NCBI RefSeq assembly: GCF_027744825.2 | Contig: NC_071335.1 | Location: 31,385,501-31,449,500, forward strand | Origin: Synchiropus splendidus | Taxonomy: Eukaryota > Chordata > Actinopteri > Syngnathiformes > Callionymidae | Direction: 5' to 3' | DNA length: 64,000 nucleotides | Shown: positions 35,198-48,600 of the stretch, in pieces | Layout of the letters: every line of letters starts with the position of its first letter | Position numbering within the stretch: position 1 is the first letter of the stretch | Notes under the pieces: model-generated | The model's database searches: none | The model's input: only the letters and a program-made list of their open reading frames with translations | What the model was told of the DNA's origin: nothing | Position numbers and translations under genes: made by a program

Positions 35198-38100
35198 ATG
35201 GGTGGAAGTGGACTGTGGCTGCTGGTGCCTGTGGCCTTCGCCTGCTTCTCTTCTCTGGCAGAGGCAGCTCCTTTGTGAGTGTTGAATTAATACTCTCCAG
35301 TCGGATAAATGAATATATAAAAAAGCAATTTCAATGGAGATGTCAAATTATTTGTCCCAAATCAAATGTGCAATTCGTTAAAAAAAAACACAAAAAAAAA
35401 ACGCTGACTCAGGAGTAAAAGACAGAGCAGCGCAGGGTGAAAATCTGTCTCTACTTTGGAACAGGATATTTATCCGGCTAACAAATGGATTACACATTGT
35501 TTGGCCAGTCAGCAAGTTCGTTAAACTCTCTGTTTACTTGATGCTCTTACCCAGACAATAGAAAGTCCAGATGAGGACATATAAATAGGTGGAAGAGAAC
35601 CGAGGTAAACCTGGATAAAACTTGTCAACTTTCCCCTGGAGCAGCCTGCATTCATTTGATTGGCCAGTTGGGCCGACATTGTGGGGTTATGCGCACAAGG
35701 GACTCGGCAAGTGCGCAAATTTAGCCTGGATCGCCTCTGGATATGTGATTTGCTATTTAGAGCTTTCTGGGCTTAAATATTTAAAACACAAGTTTGATAT
35801 AGAACCTGTGGCGTGATTGTGCATTCATATTTGTTTCCGTATTGTATTTATATTTCTAACCGGCGATTCTAGCAGCAGGCTTACAGTAGTTGCATTCAGG
35901 ATGATCCAGGGGGCGCAGTCTCTATAGAATCCAACCAATAGTGTCTGAGGTCATGGAATCCGAAGAGGGACGGTGTCCAGCCAGGTCCGTGCACACCGGC
36001 GACCTTGAAACAAGTGTTGTCGCTCTGGGGAGAATGGACGCAGAGTGCAAGCAGGGCCAGACTCGGGACAAGTGCATGCTATACGGGGTTACGGTGTTAA
36101 TGCTCCAGCACTCCCTGAACAGGACTAAGCGACTTATGTATGTCATTTCCTGGCACCGTTGTAAATATTTATGAACTATTAGAGCAGTCAGAACAGCCAG
36201 TGTTGACCATCACACTGGTCCAAGGGACGACTCAGGGTGTTTGTGTGTTTGTTCAAACACTTGAAAAATGAGAGGGAACATTGTTCATAAGCCTGTGGAG
36301 TATTGATGGCAAAAGTATAAATGTGATGTGCTCTGGTGACACTGTGATCACACGTGTAAAGCTTGCACCTATACAAAGGCGTCAGAACGCTCCCAACAAG
36401 GCGGTTATGTGGTCAGTGGTATTTGTCCGACTAACAGAAAAATACTTTTGTTTTTGCGTGACACCTCTACATAACCTGGAAGAGGGCAATTGACAATGTA
36501 ATTGTGGACATTTTGTGGGTCTCTCCGTGCTCTGCAGGTTCTTGATGTCAGCTCCCAGCATCCTGCGAGTGGGCTGGCCTGAAAATATCTTTGTGGAGTG
36601 TCAGGACTGCTCTGGTGGCGAAATCGGGGTCAATGTCTACGTGAGGAGTTATCCAACAAAGGCCTCCACTCACGCAGAGTTGACGGTGAACCTGAATGCA
36701 GCAAACAAATTTCAAGGATTCGCCCAAGTCACGGTAATGAAACCCAGCCATTTCCTCATTTTCCACATTATTGGACAATTTCACGTGATACATATGACTA
36801 GGGCAGAAGTGACAAGATGAATATATTAATATTGGCAACATGTTCTTTTACTGAGACATGTTTTGATGCGTGTGTCAGAAGGTAGAGCTGATGATTATTG
36901 TTTGAGGAAAGTGAGGTCCTCCATAAGGCCTCTGTTTTTCTAATTGAAAATAGGCCCGTTGAGATGGGGAATTGATCATCTAGTCAAGATCCCATATTGA
37001 TGATCAGGAGGCTCGGTGTTCTGGAGAATCTCTGGCAACCTCAGTATTTCAAATTAAAATGAATAAACCGACCACCAGGTCAGGGGCCGATCCAAAGAGC
37101 CATGGCAGCTCTAGTTCGAAGTCAAGGGGAGAGCGACAAGCCAGTACCATGCAGGAGGCATCCTGACATGTTGCCCATCTGGCTTCTCTGGATGCAGAGG
37201 AGAAGGAGGTTTTCACCCGTCCTACCGACCTCTCACACAACAGCAAAACAAACACAATTTTCCCACAAATAATCATCCTGTAAACTGCTGACTCGACTGT
37301 TCCTGACATCATAGTGCTTTCTCAGGAACAATCTCAGTCTTGGCTTTTTTTTACAGTCCACATCTATTTTAAGACTTTCTGGTGGTTGCAGATCCCTGCC
37401 GAGGGCTTCAGCAAGGATCCCAATGCTACCCAGTTTGTGTACCTTCGGGCCCAGTTTCCTGACCGACTACTGGAGAGAGTGGTCATGGTCACTTTCCAGG
37501 CAGGCTACATGTTTATACAGACTGACAAGACCCTCTACACACCCAACACCAAAGGTAAGACCTGCCAATTTCTTGGGCTAAAGTGTCTGTGGTAGTGGTT
37601 AGGTAGTGGGTGTTGATGAGATTTGTCCAGAAATGCTGAAAGCTCAGGGTGTTGAGGGTCTTGGCCGACACCCCTCTTCAACATTGCGTGGATGTCTGGG
37701 TCAGTACCGGATGAGTGGCAGATGGGTGATGTTTCCCCAATTTTCAAAGTGGGCCCAGAGGGTGTGTTCCAACTACAGACGAATCACACTCCTCAGCCTC
37801 GCTGGGAAGGTCTACTCTAAGATGCTGGAGAGCCTCCATGGTAAGTCTCCATGGTAAGATGCTGGAGTGGAAGGTCTGATCAATTGTTTTCAAATTGGAT
37901 TGGATTCAAAAGCTCCAAAAGCGGTTTCTGTCCTGGCTGTGGAAGTACGGACCAACTCTTTACTCTCTCAACAGTTCTCGAGGGTGACAGGGAGTATGAC
38001 CTGTCAGTTTACATGTGCTACATGGACTTGGAGAAGGTGTATGACCGCGTGCCCAGGAGTTTTGGGAAGTGCTTTGGGATAATGGGGTGTGAGGCTCCCT

Positions 38101-39633
38101 ACTCTGGGCTGTTCAATCTCTGTATTCTCGTAGCAGGAGTTGTGACCGGATCCTTGGGTGCACGTCCGATGTGTTTCCAGCAGGGGTTGGTCTACACCAG
38201 GGTTGTCACTGCTATTTGCAGATGATTTGGTTCTCATGGCATCATCACGCTGCGAGCTTCACCTCGCGAGATTGGTATCGCATCTGAATGTGAAGCAGCT
38301 GGGATGATGTCATGGTAGCCTGGGCATGGTGGCGGGTGACGAATGGGTTCCTGCCTCAACTGGACAAGTTTAAGAATCTTGGGGTCTTGTTCTCAAGTGG
38401 GGAGTTGGATATTGGTCGGCGAATCGGTGCAGCAGGGGCGGTATTGCAGTCACTCAACCCCACTGTAGTGTGTAAGAGACAACAGAGCCAAAAGGCAAAG
38501 CTCTCTATTTACTGATCAATCTTCGTCCCGAGCCTCACCTTTGGTCATGAGTTTTGTGTCATGACTCCGACGGGTGGCCTCCCTTAGACATAGGATGAGA
38601 AGCCAGCTGGGAGGAGACCAAGGGGTCGACCCAGGAGGGATTATATCTCTTGACTGGACTGGAAGCGGACGTTTGGCACAACCTTCTGAAGCTGCTGCCC
38701 TCACGACCCGCCTGTGGATAAGCAGATGAGGATGGATGGATGGGGTTGTTTTTCAACCTAGTCAACCTAGTCAACACAAAGGGAAAAAAGTGCCCATGAT
38801 TTGATAAATGCTGTTTTTATTCCTTGTTTCAGTCTACTACAGGGTGTTTGGCTTGACGCCCCAAATGGAAACAATGGGAACAATTGCCTACGTGGACATT
38901 GAGATAATGGTATACAATATTAATTACTAGTGTGCTGTCTTCTTTCCTGCTCAACTGTTCCTTGTTTTGTGTTTTTTGTCAAGACACCTGAAGGACATGT
39001 TGTGCACGATGATCAACTTGCTCTGAATTCGGGGTTACTGAATGGTGAATATCAACTGGGTGAATTAGCCAGGTAGGTTTTTACTTTAAACATGCCCATC
39101 TTGTGACCTCACACGCATGTTGAAGAATGAACAGTCTCAGTATCAGTAACCCAGAGATCTGTTTATTTAAAACACTCAAGTTTCCTCAAAGTCTCATCTG
39201 TTCTCTTCTGCAGCCTTGGAGTGTGGAAAGTTGTCACCCGGTTCCAGGACAGCCCACAGAAAAAGTACATTGCAGAGTTTGAGGTCAAAGAATACGGTCG
39301 GACATGTTTATATCTTCCTCATAACTTTGTTGCAGTCAAATCAAATACTAACTTTTCACTGCAGTGCTCCCCAGCTTTGATGTTAAACTGATGACTTGGC
39401 GACCATTTTATTTTATTAATGATCCTGAACTTACTATCGACATCCGGGCCACGTATGTAAAGTACTCTCCTTACATTTTTGTCTTTAATTCTTTGGAGTG
39501 CTTATGATATTTGGTTGATATAATGTTTAGGTATCTGTTTGGAAAAGAAGTGGAGGGCGTCGCATATGTGATATTTGAGATCGACACAGAGGACCGGAGG
39601 ATCGGTTTGCCAGGTTCACTGCAGAGAGTTCAG
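35198..39633 (+). CDS. c3: Copy C exons 1-8: signal peptide and first MG domains
   Basis: Exons: 35198-35274, 36538-36733, 37392-37554, 38833-38909, 38984-39072, 39214-39296, 39365-39452, 39531-39633. Leader and [12 protein letters not shown] are as in copy B. Exon 2 reads [17 protein letters not shown] and differs from B in many residues. Exon 4 reads [20 protein letters not shown]. Exons 5-8 are very close to copy D. A LINE insertion expands intron 3. Confidence 0.93.
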
Positions 39634-42600
39634 GTAGGTTTTGCTCTAATGCACTGAGAAGGTTTGAATGTTGAGTATGATTCCAGACTCCCCCACAAAA
39701 ACCCTCCCCATGCTCTTGTAGTCGTTCATCACGATCCCACTTGAGGTCAACTCTTGGTCTGACCTTGTCTCATCAGATCGAGAAAGGCAAAGGCACAGTG
39801 ACTCTGAAGAGAGAGCACATCACCCAAACGTTCCCGAACATTCAAGAGCTGGAGGGAAAATCTATCGTTGTAGCTGTCAGGGTGCTGACATCGACGGGTA
39901 AGAGAGTTGCACGGACCATCAAGTCCTCAGCAAAACTGAGGTTTGTATCTCATCCTATCTTGAACAGGCAGTGACATGGTGGAACAGGAATTGAAGGGGA
40001 TTCTAATCGTGTCATCACCGTACACCATCAACTTCAGAAGAACGCCCAAATACTTCAAACCATCACTGTCTATGGATGTTTGGGTGCGTTGTGATCCCGT
40101 CTGGTCTGAACACCATTTGTTGACTTCACATACAAGTGGCTGAACAAATGAATTGTTGGATCTCAATTGTCATTTCAATATTGATTGGACACTTTGGGGT
40201 TGGATGGACAGACAGACAGACAGAAAACAAAATTTTCAGGTTTTATGACTCCTTTAATTCCAATGGCTAGGTTGAAGTCCTCAACCCGGATGGCAGCCCT
40301 GCGGGGAACATTCCTGTCACAGTGAATCCTGGCCGGCGTCTGGGTGTTACCAATGACGATGGCATTGCCAAGGTTCTAATTGATACCGCTTCAGGTGACA
40401 CAAGACTGAGGATCAGTGTAAGTCGGAACCTTCCAGCTCTTCTTAACACTCCTCATCATCATATCATGAGAACCAGTGTATTTGTTTTGTGGTTCACATG
40501 ACTTTTACCTGATGTTCAAGTAAATATAGAGGTTTAAATGTTTTCTGATGGTCCTGTTCAATACATGAGGCGTATTCTTGTTATGTCTGACTAAACAGGC
40601 AGCAACAAATGACCCCAACATTCAGGGCCACCAAGCGACAGCTACCATGGAAGCAACAGCCTATCAGTCCAACGGCCGCAACTATATCAGCATTTGTAAG
40701 ACTATACACTACATATTCTCAGTGACTAGAAATGGCACTGAAATTTCCTTTTTTTAAAGCGGTGAACACAGAAGCCAAGTTGAAACTGGGAGGCAACATG
40801 AAAGTCACTTTGAACATGAACATGCAGAACAACAAAGACAACATCGACATCACAGTCCTGGTGAGAGTTTGTGCGTCTGGATGAAACTTCTCTTAGTCGT
40901 AAATCTCTTGTGAAACATGGATTTCTGTGTAGCTCATGAGCAAGGGACAGCTGGTGCGCTTCATCCGCAAAAAGAAGCAAGGCATCATGAGAAACCTCAT
41001 CATTCCCATCACCAAAGAGCTGGTGCCGTCCTTCCGAATCATAGCTTACTACCACGCTGCTGAAAATGAGCTGGTGTCTGACTCCGTTTGGGTGGATGTT
41101 CATGACACCTGCACAGGGACGGTAAGTGTGGAACCTGTCCTACCGTTTGAGCAGCAACATTACTCATGTGTCACAGAATTGTCATGTTTGCTGTAGGAGC
41201 CTGACCCAAGTGCAAGATATTTGCTAATGAACAGGAGACGCGGACAACGAGGTTAGCAGATAGCAAATAATTTAATACAAATAACACAAAATACAGCATG
41301 AACAATACAGGAAACTCAAAGCATCGACACCAGAAGCGGAGCGAGGAAGACGAACACGATGGGGGGGATAAACCTGAAACAAAAAAGCAGGCGAATGAGT
41401 ACATGCCTGAAAATGGGGACAACAGAAAGACACGCTCGGAAAATAATACTCATGAGGCTATAAAGAACGAAAGGCGCTTGTTAGTGGTAAAAACACACAC
41501 AAACCCGTGGAACTAAACACCACACGGTCTACCAAAGAAAGCGAGTTAACAAACACTCGTACACAAGTCACTGAAGCACAATCAGCAATGAGAGCAATAG
41601 GATGAGCGAGAGAAGGAAGAGAAGAACGCGGAGAACGGAGATACAAAAACAGCTGGAAATTAAGCTGGAGGGAGTGAGGAAACAAACAGGGAACTGGGAA
41701 CACAGGAAGAACATAACAGTAGCAAACAAAAGCAAAACCCTAACAAGAATTACTCTCACACTGTCTTTCGTCTTCAAGTTGCTCTAACTGAATTACGTCT
41801 CGCCTGTCATTTAGCTGAAGCTGGAATTGGTTGGTGGCCCTCAAACATTCAAACCCCGTAGATTGTTCAGTCTGAAGGTCACCGGAGATCCAGGAGCAGC
41901 TGTGGGACTGGTGGCCGTGGACAAAGGAGACTACGTTCTTAACAACAAACACCGGCTCACACAACAAAAGGCAATGTCTTGACTCACTGCAGGTTGAGTT
42001 CAGTAAAATAAGCAACTAATTCCATGACCTGTACAAATTTAGATTTTATTAAAATGCCATTACAATGAGGTAAGGTGCTAAAGGGCAGAATGATCTGATT
42101 CTAAGAAACTCTTGATATTTCCAAAATATCATGTAGATATCTTTGAAAATGCAGATGTTGTTGCCTTCTAAAGCTCCCTCTGATGGTCAGATTTGGGACC
42201 TGGTGGAGAAGCATGACACTGGCTGTACCCCTGGTGGAGGGAGGGATGCCATGAATGTCTTCTATGATGCAGGACTTCTTCTTGAGTCCAGCACTGCATC
42301 TGGAACCCAGCACAGGATAGGTAAGCAGAGAGAACCTCTTCTTCATTGACACCATATGTCAACATAAATTTGTCATGAATGCATTAATGCACCCGAGTGC
42401 TGTCACAATATTGTTCTTCGCATCAGCCATTTTGTTTCATTTTCGTCACGGTACTCCTCCCAGAGGTTTTGTTGTAGAGACGCGGCTCCAAAGCCAAAAT
42501 GTGCGACCCGGGCAGGAATCACCTGCTTTTACTTTTTTTACACTCAGGATTACTGTAGCACTTTCAGAATTTGTGTGAGAGTCGAAAACGCGCTGCAATT

Positions 42601-45600
42601 GCAGATTCAGCTCTATTGAAAATGCATTGGTGAGGTCAGGCTGCTGCTCGAAAATCACAGCAAGGATTGAGGGAGGGATACTGGAAGAGGAAATGAGCAT
42701 CAGAAAATGAGTGTCACTTCATCGTATATGTCAAATTTGTCTGTTCCCCTCAAACAGAAGTGAGACTCAACGAAACTCTGTGTTGTAAATAGTTCAATTT
42801 TCTCAATTCAAGCCTAGAAAGAAACAAGATGATTGTTCAATGTTTCACTCTGCTCCTCTTTCAGAGTTCAAGTGTCCAACGCCCAACAGGAGAAAACGAT
42901 GGCGTGAGTACATCACAGACAGACGCCTTTGTGTACCGCTGCGCACAGTTGGAGAGCCAACTGGCCAAGGCGCACTTCTAGTGGCAGAATGAAAACAAAG
43001 ACCAGTCACGTGAACTTCATTGAGCATTTGTAAATATATATTTTTATATGTTGCAGTTGACGCTGATGACGACAGCTACATAGACAGTAATGACATTAGG
43101 TCTCGCTCCAAGTTCCCTGAGAGCTGGATGTGGTCATACATCCATCTTCCAGCATGCGCCCCAGGAGAGCACTATTGGTGAGATGCCAGGAAGTGACTGT
43201 TGGTAATTGTGAACAAAAACGTCCTTCCCATCTCTATCTCACTGCCTTGCAATCCTGTACAAATCTCTCTCACCCTGCTTACTGTCCAACCTCACATACA
43301 AGTCATCGTACGCCCTCTGTTTGGCCATTGACACCACTACCTTTGTCGTTTGCCTGTACCCCTGTCTGCTCTCTTCAGTTCTCTCGACATACCACTTTTT
43401 TTAGCTAACCGCTTCCTTTGTACGCACTCTACCCCTTCTTCATTCCACCACCAAGTCTCCTGATCCATCTTTCTTCTTGATGGCATAACACGTCCACAAA
43501 GAATTTCATTTGGTGACTAAAACATTTATTTCTTTCAGTGAAACAAAGTCTATTCAGAAAGATTTTCCACTTCAGGATTCAATCACAACCTGGCAGGTGA
43601 CCGGCATCAGTCTGTCCAAAAGCAACGGTGAGCACTTTTTTATTCATGTTTTTTTTATCTGTGACTACCTTCATACCAATTTTCTGTATCTGATCTTGAA
43701 GGAATATGTGTCGGTGATCCACTTGAGGTGATCGTGGAGAAGTCATTTTTTGTTGAACTCAAATTGCCTTATTCAGCTGTCATTGGGGAGCAAATTGAAA
43801 TCAAAGCAATCCTCCATAACTATCGGGACAAGGGTGCTACGGTAGGTCACTGATGCAGGACAGGGATGGATTGCATTTAAGTTTCTTGGAGATCCATTAA
43901 AAGGAGACCTCTTCTCATGGTGTCCTCCCGATCTGCTGTCTTCAAGGTGCGAGTGGATCTTATAGAGAAGCCGCATGTGTGCAGTTCAGCATCCAAACGC
44001 GGGAAATACAGGCAGGAAGTGATAGTTGGACCACAATCCACCAGATCTGTCCCATATGTCATCATTCCCATGAAGGAAGGAGAGCACCAGATCGAGGTCA
44101 AAGCTGCTGTGAGAGACACCGCGTTCACAGACGGTATCCAGAAGCCGCTTCGTGTGGTGGTGAGTGACCACAAAACAAATGTTGCTTATAGTTTCAGTAA
44201 AATTAAAATGGTGTTGTCAACACTATCCAGTCCAGAGGCGTCCTGGTAAAATCTCCTCTGATAGTGCATCTTGATCCTGCTAAAGAAGGTGTCGGTGAGT
44301 GAAAGGCTGCTGCACACTCTTCGACAGTATCACTCTGACTGGACACTGCTTCTCTAGATGGCAAGCAGACGATATCTCTCAACAGTGGAATCCCCAAGAA
44401 AGACATCGTCCCAAATTCACCCACCAACACATATATCTCAGTGACAGGTGAGGACAGGTTTGTGTCTTCACTTTGAATGGAAAATAAGATTAAAAATAAC
44501 TTCCTCTTCACAGGCAGAGAGGATTTAAGTGTCGTGTTGGAAAATGCAATTCGAGGAACCGCAATGGAGCAAATGATTTACCAACCATCAGGCTGTGGAG
44601 AGCAGAACATGATCCACATGACTCTGCCTGTCATTGCGACCTTGTACCTGGACAGAACTAACCAGTGGGAAGATGTTGGCTTGACCAAACGTGATGAAGC
44701 ATTGCAACACATCAAAACAGGTAGGTAAACCTACATGACGCAGCAGCAAGAGAGTGCTATACGCACAAGTGCTAGTCTTAAGAACATGACTGTTTACACA
44801 TCCAAACTCTGAGGCCATCTGTGATGCTCACGAGTGCCTAATAGCTGACCTTTTTTTCAGGATACTCAAGGCAACTAACGTATCGTAAAAATGACGGCTC
44901 CTTTGCTGTGTGGGCAAACAGACCAAGCAGCAGTTGGTAAGATAATCCAGTCTGCCTTGTCTGTTCAGTTCCAGCCACTCTTAGGTCAAGAACTACCAGT
45001 TGGTCTGTACCGTGATGCACAATTACGATGCATGTAACACATGTGTGCTGAAGCACCGTTACCTACGACACATCTATCAGCACAGGACCCACAAGAATTT
45101 TTCAAATCCTTTTATCTGTCAGATACCCAAGAAAAAACAATGGCAGCACCCAGCACCCCATGTACATTCTGTCCCTGCTCTAACTGACCAGCTTGTTCTC
45201 TAAGGCAGAAATCGTGCCAGATAAAACGAAGTGGAAACATTGCAACAACCGAAAACCACAACCTACAACATGTAATTTGAATGGGATGTCCTGAAACAAA
45301 AAAAAATTGTTGGTAGATGAGGGAAGCTCCTATAAATTGTGTAGTTGCCTGCGTGTTAAAGTGGAGATAGAAATAAGGATCTCCCTGTCAGTGTTGTACA
45401 CTGCTTGAGACAGTTCAACCTTAGTGTGGCTGACCAGGTGTAATCTGTTTTGTCTCCTCTGAAAGGTTGACTGCTTACGTAGTCAAGGTGTTTGCCATGG
45501 CAGAGAGGCTGATTCAACTGAAAAACAGCGACATTTGTGATGCTGTCAAGTATCTGATCCTCAGAACTCAACAGCCTGATGGAATGTTCCAAGAAATTGG

Positions 45601-48600
45601 AAGAGTGTATCACGGAGAAATGATTGTATGTGCTGAACTACAGTCTCACAACTCCATCCTTTAGCTTACTGCTAAAAGCCTGACTTGCTGCTGTATGCAG
45701 GGAGATGTGAAGGGCGGAGATTCAGATGCCTCCATGACAGCGTTCGTCCTCATTGCGTTGCAGGAGTCTCACACACATTGTAATGCATCCATTGGGGTAA
45801 GTTTTTATTTTTGCCTCAATCTTGATTTACTTACTGCAAGTGTTTTGTGCAGTGTTTTCCATGTATTTTTCGTGTCATCATTGTCACGGCTCTGTGCAAG
45901 GCAGAAACCAAGTGCAGGGTTATGGCCTTCGGCAGGCACGAGTAATATGCAAACAATAATGTCATACAAAGGTCCAAAACAGCACCAACAAAAATGGAGT
46001 CCAATGTCCAACACAGAAACGTCCACCTGACCGGGGGAAAGGAAATGAGAGCAACCAAGGGAGCAGAAGAATCAGGTCTGGAAACACTGACAGTCTGACA
46101 CACCGGTTTGGAAGTCTCTGGTTCAAATAGCTGCAGGGCTTGATGACCGACAGGTTCCAGCTATGTGCAAAAGGTGACGCTCATGTGGAGAGAGGAGAGA
46201 AACTGAAGCCCTGGATCAGGACTGCATCCAGGATGGGGGACCATGAGATCCAGTCTCTTTCTTTGGGGCCGTAACCCTCCCTGTTGACCACATGTTGGAC
46301 CCTCCGGGCCACAAACTTTGGACATCAAGGATCTTCTGGACCTTGAAGGCAGGATGGTGATCGATGATGACTGATGGCGGTGGAGGCTGGGTGGGAACGC
46401 TGAAGGGGCCGGTAGACACTGGAGATAAGGAATGTAGGATGAATGTGGAGAGAGTCTGGAAGTTTCTTAAAATTATGGGATTGATGACATTCTCCAGCTC
46501 GAAGGAGCCTTTAAATCAAGGTGACAGTTTCTCACCCTCGATCGGATGATCCTTGGTAGAAAGCCACACCCTTTGACCAGGTCTATACTGGGGATCAGGA
46601 ACCCACAGACGAGTTGCGAAACGCCGGTTCTACAGAGGCCAGCTCTCGTATGGCTCCAGGCCGACTGAAAGCAGTTTAGGTGTTGGACAGAAATACATCT
46701 GAGCTGATTCCAGGTCCTGATTCACACGTTCAGAGAGGAAAAATGGGGCCCCCGGTCAGAAACAATATCCACACAAATGTTTGTGAAGAAAAATAAAGGA
46801 CATACTCTTTATTGTTGTACTATTCATTTTGTCGGACACAGTAGACCTTTTAGGTCACTAACGTGTGAAACAAGGAAAAAGTAAACAAATGAAAGAGTAG
46901 TCCTTGTTACTAAAATGTTCTTCAGTTACTGTTGTTCTTCAGTAAAATGATTTAATTCACACTTTAGTTTCCTGGGAATCTACTCCTGATGACGGAGGAT
47001 GTGAGCTGTAAAAAACAGGTGACAAAAAATGCTCCAACTGGTAGTGTTCTCCCAATCCATCGTAGTGAGAGCCACAGAAGTCTCAAAACAGCTGGAAAAG
47101 AGGACACAGAAAGAAGGAGGAACGAGATCACTTCTGTGTGGTTTCCAGCAATAGAGTGAGCGGAGTTGTGCGGTGTGTGGTGTTTGGGCGAGGGCTCCCG
47201 TCAATGGCACAGAGAGAACTGGGAGCATTTAATCTCGCCAAGGGAGAGAAGAAGAGAACTCGCAGTGGAGCTGCATCTGGCAGGCTGCTAGTTTGACACC
47301 CCTGGTGTATGCTGAAGTCCAATCTGAGATGGTGTTTGTTTTATCGACTCAGCAGAGTCTACCAGGGGCAATAGAAAAAGCAGTCACCTACCTGGAGGGG
47401 CGCTTGCCTTCCCTCACTAACCCTTATGCAGTTGCCATGACGTCATATGCTTTGGCCAATGAAGGAAAACTGCAGAAGGATGTGCTCTTCAGGTTTGCAG
47501 CTGCAGGTAATGTGCTTTTATATTTGCTGGAATCCTTCACAGAAAATCAGAATAAACTGATCATGGCACAGCTTGATATTAAAATAATGAACCCTCCATC
47601 CAGTCTGGGGAGAGCATCATTCTGTCAGCATCAACTGGATAATGCTGTTTGACTTGACTGGCTTATGTCTCCCTCAGACCGAACCCACTGGCCTGTTCCA
47701 AAGGGGCGTGTCTACTCTCTCGAGGCCACTGCTTATGCTCTTCTGGCCCTGGTGAAGGTCAAGGTAGGTGGTTCAAGTTCGATAAAATAATTATTCACTT
47801 CATGAATGGGTCATGATGATGATTTTTAATGACTTATTTTTATTCTTGCACTGTTAATTGGAGAATTTATCATAGCCAGAAAAAGATTGTGACCGCCCCC
47901 AAAAGTTATACTCACTTCACATAAATACAGCATGTGCTCTGTTTGCAACTGGAAAACCCACTGGATGAAGAAGAAACGTGTTGGTTGGATTGTGAGCTCG
48001 GTGTGGTGAAGGTTCTTCTACTTTGCAACTTCGAAATCTTACAGGGGGTGATATCACCAGTGGGAACTCTGCCTTATCTTTACAGATACTTTATCTTTAC
48101 TTATCTCTTACAAGAGCTCTACTGCACACGTTGGTTTTTACCAAAGCTGGTCATGTGACTGACAATGCAACGGTGTGATAGGAAGCTAAAGAAATATTCC
48201 GAAAGTTCGTGAATCCAAACAAATAGAAATAACATCCACCTAACTTGTTTCCAACCAACCTTGAAAGTTTGATTGTAAAATATCCATTAGAGCACAATCA
48301 TAGTTTTAAATGTAAAGATCAGCCTTGGGAATATTTTTTTTCTTAAATCCACTTTTCAGCAAAATTGTTGTAGGGGTAAAAAAGAGCCTCTGTTACGGTC
48401 GATGACCACTAACTTTCTGCTTTGTTCAGGCTTTTGAAGAAGCCAAACCTATCGTGAGATGGTTCAGCCAACAGAAGAAGGTGGATGGTGGTTTCGGATC
48501 CACTCAGGTAAGAGGACTTCCATCTCCACCCTCAAACTTTTTGTGAAACCTTTCAAACAATTCATGATCTTCTGTCTGCTTTTCTTCCCAACAGGCGACT

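Noticed and set aside
42865..42992. Copy C as a pseudogene ending at TGA 42990
   Set aside because: More than 40 other exons have intact frames, splice sites and active-site residues, and a phase-correct donor exists before the stop. It is kept as the main alternative, not as the call.
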